Positions 53,320-62,908 are shown, counted from the stretch's first letter. The stretch: DNA of 64,000 bases from CAVSEK01 sp963726975 (GCA_963726975.1 CAVSEK010000009.1:1-64000); one strand, 5' to 3'. Notes: generated by a model from the sequence alone, not told the origin. Numbers and translations: made by a program.

Positions 53320-54316
53320 CGCGGGCCGCCGTGCTCGGCGCGGGGTCCTGGGGCACCGCGTTCGGCAAGGTGCTGGCCGACGCCGGCGGCGACGTCGTGC
53401 TGTGGTCGCGCCGCGCCGAGGTCGCGCGCTCCGTGCGCGAGCGCTCGGAGAACCCCGGCTACCTGCCCGGCGTCGCCCTGCCCGCCGCGGCTCACCGCCA
53501 CCGACGACGCCCTGGAGGCGGTCGCGGGCGCCGAGCTCGTCGTGCTGGCGGTGCCGTCGCAGACGTTGCGCGCCAACCTCGCCGCGGTCGCCGCGGCGCT
53601 GGGCCCGACGGCCGCTGCTCGTCAGCCTCATGAAGGGCGTCGAGCTCGGCACGGCCAAGCGGATGAGCGAGGTGGTCTGCGAGGTCGCCGGCGTGCCGCT
53701 CGCCCGCGTCGCGGTGGTGAGCGGGCCCAACCTGGCCCGCGAGATCGCGCACGAGCAGCCGACCGCCACCGTCGTGGCCTGCACCGACGCGGAGACCTGC
53801 GCCCGCCTGCAGGCCGCCTGCACGACCCCCTACTTCCGCCCGTACACCAACCCCGACGTCGTCGGCTGCGAGCTCGGCGGTGCGGTCAAGAACGTCATCG
53901 CGCTCGCCACCGGCATGGCCGAGGGCATGGGCTTCGGCGACAACACCAAGGCCTCCCTGATGACCCGCGGGCTCGCCGAGACCGCCCGGCTCGGTGCTCG
54001 CGCTCGGGGCCGACCCGATGACCTTCGCCGGGCCTCGCCGGGCTCGGCGACCTCGTCGCGACCTGCAGCTCGCCGCTGTCGCGCAACCGCACCTTCGGCG
54101 AGCAGCTCGGGCGCGGGGTGCCGGTCGCCGAGCTGCGTGCGCGGCCGCACCAGACGGCCGAGGGCGTCGAGGAGCTGCCGCTCGGTGCTCGACCTCGCCG
54201 AGGAGCACGGCGTGGAGATGCCGATCACCGAGCAGGTCGTCGCCGTGTGCCACGAGGGCCGCTCCCCGCGCGACGTCATCGCCGCGCTCATGGGCCGGCA
54301 GGCGTCCCGGGAGTAG
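53316..54316 (+). CDS. gpsA: Glycerol-3-phosphate dehydrogenase [NAD(P)+] (five frameshifts)
   Basis: Makes sn-glycerol-3-phosphate for phospholipids; about 331 residues once corrected. The NAD motif is GAGSWGTAFGKVL. Conserved parts are VPSQTLR, SLMKGVE, VSGPNLAREI, ELGGAVKNVIALATG with the catalytic Lys, GDLVATCSSPLSRNRTFGEQLG and the closing MPITEQVV. Five extra bases (about 53487, 53614, 53996, 54033 and 54181) break the frame; removing them restores all these joins. The gene is normally essential, so sequence error is likely. The GTG overlaps the preceding stop. Confidence 0.9.
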
Positions 54317-54366
54317 GTCGCGCGCCCGAGGGGTGCGCAGCGACGGCCGCGGGTGAGGATGCCTGC

Positions 54367-55773
54367 ATGGAGACCTTCGACGTCGTCGTCCTCGGAGCCG
54401 GCTCGGCCGGCGAGACCGTCGCCACCGCGCTGGCCGCAGGCCGGCCGGCCGGTGGCCCTCGTCGAGCCGCTGCGCGGTCGGCGGCGAGTGCCCGTACGTC
54501 GCCTGCATGCCGAGCAAGGCGGTGCTGCGCAGCGCCCAGGCCCGCGTCGAGGCGCGGCAGCTCGCCGACCTCGGCGGCGCCTCGCGCGCGCCGACGCTCG
54601 ACGACGACGACGCGGCCTTCCGCGCCGCGGTGCGGCGCCGGGACGAGGTCGCCGAGCACCGCGACGACAGCGGTGCCGGCCGACGGAGCTGGAGCAGGCC
54701 GGCGTCGATGCTCGTGCGCGGCCGCGGTCGCGTGACGGCGCCCGGGGTGCGTCGACGTCGACGGCGCGGCGCTGGGCTGGACCGACCTCGTCGTCGCCAC
54801 CGGTCTCGACGGCGGTCGTCCCCGACCTGCCCGGGCTGGACGCGGTGCCGACGTGGACCAGCGACGAGGCGCTGTCGACGCAGCGAGCGGCCCGGCCAGC
54901 CTGCTGGTGCTCGGCGGCGGTGCGGTCGGGCTGCGAGCTGGCGCAGGTGCTTCGCCCGCTTCGGCGTCCGCGGTGACCCTCGTCGAGTCCGGGCCGCAGC
55001 TGCTCGGCAAGGAGGAGCCGAGCGTCGCCGACCTGCTGGCCGACGTGCTGCGCGCCGACGGCGTCGACGTGCCGCCTGGGCGCGGCGGCCGAGCGGTTCG
55101 AGCCGGGCGAGCACGGCGGCGCGCGCGTGCACCTGGCCGAGGGCGGCGGACCGTCGAGGTCGAGCGGGTGCTCGTCGCCACCGGCCGCCGCCCGACGACC
55201 GGCGGGCTCGGCCTGGACGTGCTCGGGATCGAGCCGGGCGACGCCGGCGAGCTGCGCAGGTCGACGACCGCTGCCGGGTGCGCCGGCCAGGAGCACGTCT
55301 GGGCGGCCGGCGACGTGACGGGCATCGCGCCGTACACGCACACCGCCAACTACCAGGCGCGGGTCGTCGTCGGAGAACCTGCTCGGCGGCGACCGCCGCG
55401 CCGACTACCGGGCGGTCCCGCGGGCGGTCTACACCGAGCCCGGCGGTCGCCAGCGTCGGGATGGACGCGGCCGACCGCGCGCGAGGCCGGCATCGACGCG
55501 GTGACGGCGGTCATGGACCTCGGCGAGGTCGCCCGCACCGCCACCGAGGGCACCGACGGCGGCCGCCTCGTGCTCACGGCCGACCGCGCCCGCGGCGTGC
55601 TGCATCGGCGCAGCGGCGATCGGACCGCACGCCGACGAGTGGCTGTCGGAGGCGACCCTCGCCATGCGCGCGCGAGGTGCCGCTGGCCGTGCTCACCGAC
55701 GTCGTCCACGCCTTCCCGACCTTCGGCGAGGCGTACGAGCCGCCGCTGCGCGAGCTGGCCGAGCAGGTGGGGT
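54367..55773 (+). CDS. FAD-dependent disulfide oxidoreductase (about 19 frameshifts)
   Basis: A class I pyridine nucleotide-disulfide oxidoreductase related to lipoamide dehydrogenase. Readable pieces are the FAD motif VVVLGAGSAGET, the redox disulfide C-P-Y-V-A-C followed by MPSKAV, the NAD motif LVLGGGAVG...LAQVF, AGDVTGIAPYTHTANYQ and the C-terminal FPTFGEAYEPPL. They are spread over all three frames by about 19 single-base G/C insertions between 54440 and 55680, roughly one per 65 bp. Corrected, the full fold and active-site cysteines are intact. The substrate is unknown. It lies between gpsA and the GH15 gene; gpsA and ddl are adjacent in M. tuberculosis. Confidence 0.8.
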
Positions 55774-57614
55774 GAGCGACCCGACCCCGGGGGCGGGGCC
55801 GTCGCGCGGCGGGTCGCCGGCACCGCCGGTCCGGCCCACCGGATGCTCGGCGACGGGTCGTCCACCGCGCTGCTGCGGCCGGGCGGCGAGGTCGACTGGT
55901 GGTGCGCTCCCGAGCTCGACGACCCGCCGCTGCTGTGGTCGCTGCTCGACCCCACCGGCGCCGCGGCCCGCTGGACCGGCGTGCGCCTCGCCGCCGGCAG
56001 CCGGCCGGGCCGCCGGTCCGGTGCTCGACACCGTCCTGCAGAGCCCGCGCGGCCGGGTCGAGACCCGCGACGCGCTCCTGCTGCACCGACGACCGCGGCA
56101 CGTCGCTCGTGCGCCTCGCGCGCGGGCTCGACGACGACCTCGACGTCGAGCACGAGCTCGCGCTCGGCGGCTTCGACGCTCCGGTCGCCACCTGGCAGCC
56201 GGACGGCGACGGGGCGGCCACGACCGTGCGGGACCGGCCCGTACGCCTGCTGGGCGGGCGCACCCGCGTCGACGGCGCGCACGCGCGCACGCGGCTGACC
56301 GCTCCGCGCGGCTCGTGGACGGCGCTGGTCGTCACCTTCGACCCTGAGCGCACGGCCGACGTCGGGGGGCTGCTCGCCGAGCTGGAGCAGGTGCGGGCCG
56401 AGGACGACGCCCTGCTCGCCGGCGCCCGGCTGCCCGCAGGGGGAGAGCAGCGCTGCGCGGACGCGCTGCGGGTGCTGCGGCTGTGCACGTACGCCCGGAC
56501 CGGCGCGGTCGTCGCCGCGCCGACCACGTCCCTGCCGGAGGCGCCCGGCCACGACCGGCAGTTCGACTACCGCTACACGTGGCTGCGCGACTCCTCGCTG
56601 GCCGTGTCGGTCGCGGCCCTGCTCGGACGGCCCGACACGGCGCGGGGACACCTGCGCTTCGTGCTCGAGCAGGTGCGCGCGCGGCGGATGCCCAGCGGTC
56701 CGATGACCGACGTGCGCGGTCGCGAGGTGCCCGACGAGCGCGAGGTGCCCGGGATCGCCGGGTGGGCGGGGTCGCGCCCGGTGCGGGTGGGCAACGGCGC
56801 GCGCGAGCAGGTGCAGTACGACGCCCTCGGGCTGCTCCTGGAGGCCGCGCAGCTCTACCTGCAGCAGGGCGGCTCCCTCACCGACGCGCTCTGGGACCTC
56901 GTGCGGGCGGTCGCCGACGAGCTGTCCGGTCCGCTGGTGGAGCGCACGTCGGGCATCTGGGAGCTGCGGGAGCCGGCCCGGCTGGTCTCCGCCGACATCG
57001 GGGTCTGGCTCGCGCTCGACCGGGCCCTGTGGATCGCCCGCGTCTGGCGGCCCACCGCCCGCCGGCGGCACTGGCGCCGCGCCCGCGCGCAGGCCAAGGA
57101 GCGGGTGGTCGCGGCGCTGCTGCCCGACGGCGGCCTCCCGCAGACCTACGACGGACCGCCCCGGGCGGACGCGAGCGCGCTGATGGCGGTGGTCTACCGG
57201 ATGTTCGACCGCCGCGACCCCCGCGCGTCCCGGCTCGTCGACGCGACGCTGCGGGCCCTGGACGCGGCGCCCTTCCTCTACCGCTACGAGCCCGGCGGCG
57301 ACGACGGCTTCTCCGGCGTCGAGGGCGCGTTCCTGCCCGTCAGCTGGTGGGCGGTCTCGGCGCTGGCGGCCTGCGGGCGGCTCGCGGAGGCGCAGGAGCG
57401 GTGGGACGCGCTCGACCGCGCGCTGCCGGCGCTGCTGCCGGAGGAGGTCGACCCGGAGAGCCGGCAGGGCCTCGGCAACGCACCCCTGGTCTGGTCGCAC
57501 ATGGAGGCCGCGCGGGCGGCGCACCTGCTCGAGTCGGCGCGGCGCCGCGACCGCTGGGGCCTGGCCGGCCTGGCCGGGATGAACCTCGCCCGATGGGTGC
57601 GCGCGCGGCGCTGA
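55770..57614 (+). CDS. Glycoside hydrolase family 15 (glucoamylase/trehalase-like) protein, frameshifted at 5' end
   Basis: An (alpha/alpha)6-barrel glucanase-like protein of about 610 residues. DGSSTALLRPGGEVDWWCAP opens the N-terminal domain, FDYRYTWLRDSS near residue 270 is the substrate-binding region, and EGAFLPVSWW near 515 contains the catalytic Glu. It could act on glucoamylase-type substrates or trehalose. The frame is broken near 56020 and 56084, and again before 55843, where the opening GTG overlapping the previous stop is out of phase. From 56090 on it is intact. Confidence 0.82.
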
Positions 57615-57637
57615 GCGTCGCTGCCCGTCACCCGCCC

Positions 57638-57643
57638 TACGCT
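57638..57643 (+). promoter_or_regulatory. -10 box, leaderless promoter of ddl
   Basis: TACGCT ends 6 bases before the GTG at 57650. No ribosome site is present. Confidence 0.6.
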
Positions 57644-57649
57644 CGCCGC

Positions 57650-58723
57650 GTGACCCGCACCCGCGTCGCCGTCGTCCTCGGCGGCCGCAGCACCGAGCAC
57701 GCCATCAGCTGCGTGTCGGCCAGCAGCGTCCTCGCGGCGCTCGACCCCGACCGCTACGACGTCGTGGCCGTCGGCATCACGGCCGAGGGCCGCTGGGTCC
57801 TGCTGCCCGGCGACCCCGCGCTGCTGGCGCTGTCGGGGCGCGAGCTGCCGTCGGTCAAGGACGGCCAGGCCGTCGCCCTGCCGGGCGACCCGACGGCCGG
57901 CGGGCTCGTGCCGCTCGAGGGCACCGCGGAGGGGCTCGGGCCGGTCGACGTGGTCTTCCCCGTGCTGCACGGACCCTTCGGCGAGGACGGCACGGTGCAG
58001 GGGCTGCTCGAGATGGCGGGCGTGCCGTACGTCGGGAGCGGCGTGCTGGCCAGTGCCGCGGCGATGGACAAGGCGGTGGCCAAGGTGCTGCTGCGCGAGG
58101 CCGGCCTGCCGGTGGCGCGGGCCGTCGTGGTGCGCCGGGGGCAGCCCGTCGACCGCGAGGCGGTGCGGGCGCTCGGCCTGCCGGTCTTCGTCAAGCCGGC
58201 CCGCGGCGGCTCGAGCATCGGCATCAGCCGGGTCACCGACCTCGCCGAGCTCGACGCCGCCCTGGCCGTGGCGCACGCCGCCGACCCGAAGGCGCTCGTC
58301 GAGGCGGCCGTCGTCGGGCGTGAGGTCGAGTGCGGGGTGCTCGGCGCGCCGGACGGCCCGCGGGCGAGCGTGCCGGCCGAGGTGCGGGTCGCCGCCGACC
58401 GGTCCTTCTACGACTTCGAGGCGAAGTACCTCGAGGACGCGACCGAGCTCGACGTGCCGGCGCTGCTGCCGGACGACGTGACCGGCCGGCTGCGGGCGCT
58501 GGCGCTGCGCGCCTTCGACGCCCTGCAGTGCGAGGGACTGGCCCGCGTCGACTTCTTCGTCGGCGCCGACGGCGCGCTGACCGTCAACGAGGTCAACACC
58601 ATGCCCGGCTTCACACCGACCTCGATGTTCCCGAGGATGTGGGCGGCCTCCGGGCTCGACTACCCGGCGCTCGTCGACCACCTGGTGCAGGACGCCCTGC
58701 TCCGCGGGACCGGGCTGCGCTGA
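57650..58723 (+). CDS. ddl: D-alanine--D-alanine ligase
   Basis: A 357-residue ATP-grasp ligase making the D-Ala-D-Ala end of peptidoglycan precursors. VVLGGRSTEHAIS at the start, VFPVLHGPFGEDGTVQGLLE near residue 100, VFVKPARGGSSIGIS near 183, the YDFEAKY loop, and NEVNTMPGFTPTSMFP with the Mg ligands near 320 are all intact. The FEAKY Tyr form fits D-Ala rather than D-Lac use, though this is weak evidence. Leaderless start. Confidence 0.97.
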   Translation: MTRTRVAVVLGGRSTEHAISCVSASSVLAALDPDRYDVVAVGITAEGRWVLLPGDPALLALSGRELPSVKDGQAVALPGDPTAGGLVPLEGTAEGLGPVDVVFPVLHGPFGEDGTVQGLLEMAGVPYVGSGVLASAAAMDKAVAKVLLREAGLPVARAVVVRRGQPVDREAVRALGLPVFVKPARGGSSIGISRVTDLAELDAALAVAHAADPKALVEAAVVGREVECGVLGAPDGPRASVPAEVRVAADRSFYDFEAKYLEDATELDVPALLPDDVTGRLRALALRAFDALQCEGLARVDFFVGADGALTVNEVNTMPGFTPTSMFPRMWAASGLDYPALVDHLVQDALLRGTGLR

Positions 58724-58744
58724 CCCCGGGCACGGCGAGCACGG

Positions 58745-59215
58745 TCAGGGCCGCACGGCCAGCAGCGCGGGGGTGATCGGCACGAGCACCGTGCTGTCGG
58801 CGGTGTCGGGCACGGTGACCGTCACCGTCACGGGCAGCCCCACCGTCGTGAACGCCGTCGACGTGCCGAGGTCCGCCAGGACGAAGGTGACCAGGCCGCC
58901 ACCGGGCGGGCCGACCTGCAGCTGCTCGGCGGTCGGGTCGCCGGCGGGCGGGACCGCGCCGCAGACGAGCAGGACCGGCGGGTCGCCCCACGCCGCGGTG
59001 CGGGTGGGATCGCCGGCGACCGGCCGGCGGGCGAGGTCGGCGCGGCTCGACCGCAGCAGCGACGGCAGGGCCCCGACCAGGTCGGCGCACCGCTCCACGC
59101 CCGCGGTGCCGCTCGGCGCGGGCACGTCGACCGGGCCGGTCGCCCGCGGCGCGGGGGCGGCGGTCGACGAGCAGCCGGCCAGCAGTGCGGCGCCGAGCAG
59201 CGCCGCGGCGCGCAC
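58745..59215 (-). CDS. DUF3515 lipoprotein
   Basis: A 156-residue lipoprotein: signal ALLGAALLAGC gives the lipobox LAGC at residue 15. The mature part has CADLVGALPSLL and WGDPPVLLVCG, characteristic of the actinobacterial DUF3515 family, with two cysteines that may pair. Function unknown. The place between ddl and thiL is conserved in actinobacteria. GTG at 59215, two bases after the preceding AsnC-domain gene's stop. Confidence 0.88.
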   Translation of the reverse strand: MRAAALLGAALLAGCSSTAAPAPRATGPVDVPAPSGTAGVERCADLVGALPSLLRSSRADLARRPVAGDPTRTAAWGDPPVLLVCGAVPPAGDPTAEQLQVGPPGGGLVTFVLADLGTSTAFTTVGLPVTVTVTVPDTADSTVLVPITPALLAVRP

Positions 59216-59217
59216 CC

Positions 59218-59451
59218 TCAGAGGTGGACGACGGGGCAGGTCAGCGTGCGGGTGATGCCGTCGACGGACTGGATGCTCGCCACCACGAGCTTGCCCAGCT
59301 CGTCGACCGTGGCGGCCTCCGCGCGGACGATGACGTCGTACGGACCGGTGACGTCCTCGGCCTGGGCGACGCCGTCGAGCCGGCTGATCGCGGCCGCGAC
59401 CGCGGCGGCCCTGCCGACCTCGGTCTGGATGAGGATGTAGGCCTGGACCAC
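59218..59451 (-). CDS. Lrp/AsnC ligand-binding domain protein
   Basis: A 77-residue stand-alone RAM (AsnC C-terminal) domain: AYILIQTEVGRA, DVTGPYDVIVRAEA and the SVDGITRTLTCPVV end. It lacks the DNA-binding helix-turn-helix, so it probably binds amino acids or modulates a full-length Lrp. GTG after AGAGAGGT. Divergent from thiL (30-bp gap). Confidence 0.92.
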   Translation of the reverse strand: MVQAYILIQTEVGRAAAVAAAISRLDGVAQAEDVTGPYDVIVRAEAATVDELGKLVVASIQSVDGITRTLTCPVVHL

Positions 59452-59481
59452 GGGGTGGGACCTCTCTGGAAGGCTGTCGGG

Positions 59482-60435
59482 GTGGCGGACGCTACCGCAG
59501 GAGGGTTGGGCGAGGCCGGGCTCGTGGCTGCCGTGACGGCCCGCCTGGCCGCCGGCGTCGCGCCCCGGGGGGCGTCCGGTGTCCTCGTCGGGCCCGGCGA
59601 CGACGCCGCGGTCGTCGCGGCCCCGGACGGCCGGGTGGTCGCCACGACCGACGTGCTCGTCGAGGGTGTCCACTTCCGGCGCGACTGGTCCAGCGGGCAC
59701 GACGTCGGCGTCAAGGCGGCGGCGGCCAACCTCGCCGACGTCGCGGCGATGGGCGGTGCCGGGACCGCGCTGCTCGTCGGGCTGGTCGCGCCCGCGGACC
59801 TGCCGGTCGCCTGGGCGCTGGCGCTGGCCGACGGGCTGCGCGAGGAGGCGGCCCGGGCCGGCGCGGTGGTCGTGGGCGGCGACACCGTCCGCGGCGGCGA
59901 GGTCGTCGTGTCGGTGACCGCGCTGGGCGACCTGCAGGGCCGCCGACCGGTGCTGCGGTCCGGCGCGCGCGACGGCGACGTCGTCGTCGTCGCCGGCCGG
60001 CTCGGCGGCTCGGCGGCCGGGCTGACGCGGCTCCTGGCGGGGGAGCGCAGCGGCCCGCTGGTGCAGGCGCACCGCCGGCCCGCCCCGCCGTACGCCCTCG
60101 GACCGGTGCTCGCCGAGGCAGGGGCGACGGCGATGTGCGACGTCAGCGACGGCCTCGTCGTGGACCTGCTGTCGCTGTGCACCGCCAGCGGCGTCGGCGT
60201 GGAGCTCGACGTCGACGCGGTGCCGGCCGCGCCCGGGGCGACGCGGGCCGACGTGCTGCACGGCGGCGAGGACCACGCGCTGCTGGCCGCCGTGCCGCTG
60301 GGGGTCGCCGAGGCGCTGGCCGATGAGGGGATCGTCGCGGTCGGGCGGGTCCGGGCGGGGCGCGGCGTGCGCGACCTGCGTGGCCGGCCGCTCGAGCCGG
60401 CCGGGTGGCAGCACTTCCCGACCGCGGCCGGTTGA
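59482..60435 (+). CDS. thiL: Thiamine-monophosphate kinase
   Basis: A 317-residue ThiL phosphorylating thiamine monophosphate to the active cofactor. VGPGDDAAVV, TTDVLVEGVHFRRDW, KAAAANLADVAAMG, VVGGDTVRG and CDVSDGL are the metal- and ATP-binding motifs of the PurM/ThiL fold. GTG after GGAAGG. Two hairpins follow the stop. Confidence 0.96.
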   Translation: MADATAGGLGEAGLVAAVTARLAAGVAPRGASGVLVGPGDDAAVVAAPDGRVVATTDVLVEGVHFRRDWSSGHDVGVKAAAANLADVAAMGGAGTALLVGLVAPADLPVAWALALADGLREEAARAGAVVVGGDTVRGGEVVVSVTALGDLQGRRPVLRSGARDGDVVVVAGRLGGSAAGLTRLLAGERSGPLVQAHRRPAPPYALGPVLAEAGATAMCDVSDGLVVDLLSLCTASGVGVELDVDAVPAAPGATRADVLHGGEDHALLAAVPLGVAEALADEGIVAVGRVRAGRGVRDLRGRPLEPAGWQHFPTAAG

Positions 60436-60467
60436 CCGGCGTCGCGCGGGCGCCCAGGCTTCCGCCA

Positions 60468-60510
60468 GACCCCCGGCGGGGTCGTCGTCGAACCCCGGCC
60501 TCGCCGGGGT
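60468..60510 (+). terminator. Two tandem hairpins after thiL
   Basis: GACCCC (60468-60473) with GGGGTC (60478-60483), then ACCCCGGC (60492-60499) with GCCGGGGT (60503-60510); both are perfect. No T-tract. Confidence 0.6.
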
Positions 60511-60565
60511 GTCGCGCGTCCGGCCGTCGCCCGTCCGGGCCCTTCCGCCCGGCCCGGCCTGCCCG

Positions 60566-60571
60566 TACAGT
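60566..60571 (+). promoter_or_regulatory. -10 box, leaderless promoter of the GAF gene
   Basis: TACAGT ends 6 bases before the GTG at 60578. Confidence 0.6.
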
Positions 60572-60577
60572 CCGCTC

Positions 60578-61111
60578 GTGACCACGACAGCGGCAGCGGC
60601 CCGCCGGGAGTCCGGCCTGCCGGAGGTCGCCGCGCTCCGCGAGCCGCACCGCACCGCGCTGACCCGCCGGCTCGTCGAGACCGCCGGGCGCTCGCCGGTG
60701 CTCGCCGGCCTCGTCGACCTGGCCCGGCAGGTCGCGGGCACCTCCTGCGCGCAGCTCTCGCTGCTCGCCGAGGAGCAGGTGGCCGTCGTGCTGCGGACCC
60801 CGCCGGCGCTCCGCGTGCCGGACCGGTTGGCGCTCGAGGACGGCCTGTGCAGCATCACCCTGCTCTCGCGCGACGTGCTCGTCGCCGCGGACGCGGCCCG
60901 GCACCCCTGGCTCGGTGACCTCCTGCCGGTCACGGCGGGCGTCGTCGGTGCCTACCTCGGGGTGCCGCTCGTGCTGCCCGACGGCTCGCCGGTCGGGGCG
61001 CTGTGCGTCTGGGAGACGGCGCCGCACTCGTGGTCAGACCGCGACGTCGGCCTCACCTGCGCGGTGGCGGACCTCGTCGTGGCCGAGCTGGCCCGCCTCG
61101 CCGAGGCCTGA
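60578..61111 (+). CDS. GAF-domain protein
   Basis: A 177-residue single GAF domain: CAQLSLLAEEQ, the EDGLCSITLLSRDVLVAADA segment with its conserved Cys, and VGAYLGVPLVLPDGSPVGALCVW. Such proteins sense small ligands or redox state. No output domain is attached. Leaderless start. Its last 78 bases overlap, antisense, the literal 3' end of the beta-lactamase-fold nuclease gene. Confidence 0.87.
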   Translation: MTTTAAAARRESGLPEVAALREPHRTALTRRLVETAGRSPVLAGLVDLARQVAGTSCAQLSLLAEEQVAVVLRTPPALRVPDRLALEDGLCSITLLSRDVLVAADAARHPWLGDLLPVTAGVVGAYLGVPLVLPDGSPVGALCVWETAPHSWSDRDVGLTCAVADLVVAELARLAEA

Positions 61112-62032
61112 CCGGCGTCGCGGCGGCAGCGGCACCACGTCGAGGTCGCGGGCGAGGACCACGTCGCCGTGCTCCTCACCCGCCTCGTCGGTCATCTCGC
61201 GCAGGCCGTCCTCGTCGTAGCGCTGCGACACGTGCAGCAGCACCAGGCGGCGCGCCCCGGCCCGGGCGGCGAGCCGCCCCGCCTGCCGCGCGGTGAGGTG
61301 CCGGTGCTCGTGCGCCAGGGCCCGGTCGCGGTGCAGGTAGGTCGACTCGCAGACGAGCAGGTCGACGCCCTCGGCCAGCTGCTCGGCGCCCTCGCACTCG
61401 CGGGTGTCGAGCACGAAGGCCACCCGCTGGCCGGGCCGCGGTGCCGACACCTGCGCCAGCTCGACGTCGCCCAGGTCGGGAGCGCGCCGCAGCCGCCCCT
61501 CGCGCTGCAGCCGGCCGACGTCGGGCCCGCGGACGCCCAGAGCCGCGAGCCGCTCGGGCCGCAGGCGCACGCCGTCGTCCTCGACCACCCGGTAGCCCAC
61601 GGTCGGCACCCGGTGCTCCAGCGGGGCGGTGCTCAGCGTCCAGGGGCCGGACCGGGCCGCCTGCTGGGGCGCGCTCCCGTCGGCCGGGACCCACCGCACC
61701 GGTGGCTGGCCGGCGACCTCGGCGAGCAGCCCGAGCCGCGCCACGGCACCGGCCGGGCAGTGCACGGGCACCGCTGCCCGCCGCCCGTCCAGCGCCATCC
61801 GCGAGAGCACGCCGGGCAGCCCGAGGCAGTGGTCGCCGTGCGCGTGCGTGATGCAGACGCGGTCGACCGCGCTGGACGGGACCCCGGCGTGCAGCAGCTG
61901 GCGCTGGGTGCCCTCGCCGCAGTCGAGCAGCAGGCCCAGGCCGTCCAGGCGCAGGAACGCGGCGACGTGGTTGCGGGTGCGGGTCGGGGCCTGGCTGGCG
62001 GTGCCCAGGACGACGAGCTCTCGCGCGCTCAC
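61034..62032 (-). CDS. Metallo-beta-lactamase-fold hydrolase (RNase Z-like)
   Basis: 332 residues by the literal frame. LVVLGTASQAPTRTRNH is the RNase Z start, THAHGDHCLGLPGVL the metal-binding motif near residue 62, LDTRECEGAEQLAEGVDLLVCEST the later Asp region, and EHRHLTA a conserved His. tRNA 3'-end processing is the likely role. Recognisable sequence ends near DLDVVPLPPRR (about 61120); the remaining 30 residues run antisense into the GAF gene. GTG overlaps the stop of the small gene upstream (GTGA). Confidence 0.85.
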   Translation of the reverse strand: MSARELVVLGTASQAPTRTRNHVAAFLRLDGLGLLLDCGEGTQRQLLHAGVPSSAVDRVCITHAHGDHCLGLPGVLSRMALDGRRAAVPVHCPAGAVARLGLLAEVAGQPPVRWVPADGSAPQQAARSGPWTLSTAPLEHRVPTVGYRVVEDDGVRLRPERLAALGVRGPDVGRLQREGRLRRAPDLGDVELAQVSAPRPGQRVAFVLDTRECEGAEQLAEGVDLLVCESTYLHRDRALAHEHRHLTARQAGRLAARAGARRLVLLHVSQRYDEDGLREMTDEAGEEHGDVVLARDLDVVPLPPRRRSGLGEAGQLGHDEVRHRAGEADVAV

Positions 62033-62223
62033 CGGTCCGGGGAACGGCCCCGGTCGTCGTACGCCCGGTCGCGCGCGTCCTCGGCCTCGGTCCGCGCCCG
62101 GGCCTTCTCCAGCGCCTGCTCGGCCTCCTCCCGCGAGGAGTAGGGGCCGAGCCGGTCGCCGCTGCGGCAGCCCACCCCCTCCTCGACGCCGTGCGACAGG
62201 CAGTACCACCAGGACGAGGCCAT
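62029..62223 (-). CDS. Small conserved protein (SPOR-like), 64 residues
   Basis: MASSWWYCLSHG, then RLGPYSSREEAEQALEKARAR, a pattern seen in short actinobacterial proteins with a SPOR-like half domain, followed by a charged Arg/Asp/Glu tail. Function unknown. It is translationally coupled to the RNase Z-like gene by a 4-base overlap. Confidence 0.75.
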   Translation of the reverse strand: MASSWWYCLSHGVEEGVGCRSGDRLGPYSSREEAEQALEKARARTEAEDARDRAYDDRGRSPDR

Positions 62224-62317
62224 GGCGCGGGTGTGCCCCGGCGCGCACGGCGGTACGCCCCGGGAGAGCGCAGCGCTGCCTGCCGCCCCGTCCCGCCCGT
62301 ACGCCCGAGGAGCTCCC

Positions 62318-62908
62318 GTGCCGGTCTACGCCCTGGGGGACCGCGTCCCCCGGATCTCCCCCGAGGCCTTCGTGCACCCCGACGCGGTGGTGGTCGGCGA
62401 CGTCACCATCGGGGCGGGCAGCACCGTCTGGCCGGGCGCGGTGCTGCGCGGCGACTACGGCCGCATCGTCGTCGGGGAGCGCACGTCGGTGCAGGACGGC
62501 ACGGTCGTGCACTGCACCGCCGAGCACCCGACGGTCGTCGGCGACGAGTGCGTCGTCGGGCACCTCGTGCACCTGGAGGGGTGCACGGTCGAAGACCGGT
62601 GCCTCGTCGGCTCGGGCTCGGTCGTCCTGCACGACGCGGTGGTGCGCACCGGCGCGCTGGTCGGCGCCGGCGCGGTCGTCGGCAACCGGGTGGAGGTGCC
62701 GTCGCGCGCCATGGCGCTGGGCGTCCCGGCGCGCATGCGGCTCGACGCCGTGCCCGAGGGGGCGTTCGCCGACGGGGTGGCGATGTACGTCGAGAACGGC
62801 CGCCGCTACCGCGAGCAGCTGCGGCGGCTGGACGGCCCGGCTCCGGACGCGCGGCGGCCCGGCGCCTCCGGGGGAGGGGCCGGGCCGTCGGGGAGCGCCG
62901 GGGACTAG
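62318..62908 (+). CDS. Gamma-class carbonic anhydrase family protein
   Basis: A 196-residue left-handed beta-helix protein with hexapeptide repeats (VVVGDVTIGAGSTVWPGAVLRGD). Metal ligand candidates are in VVHCTAEHPTVVGDECVVGHLVHLEG. The function is either carbonic anhydrase or an acyl-carrier-type YrdA-like homologue. GTG after GAGGAG. The stop TAG shares the CTAG with the stop of the convergent cold-shock gene. The C-terminal 20 residues are Gly/Pro-rich. Confidence 0.9.
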   Translation: MPVYALGDRVPRISPEAFVHPDAVVVGDVTIGAGSTVWPGAVLRGDYGRIVVGERTSVQDGTVVHCTAEHPTVVGDECVVGHLVHLEGCTVEDRCLVGSGSVVLHDAVVRTGALVGAGAVVGNRVEVPSRAMALGVPARMRLDAVPEGAFADGVAMYVENGRRYREQLRRLDGPAPDARRPGASGGGAGPSGSAGD

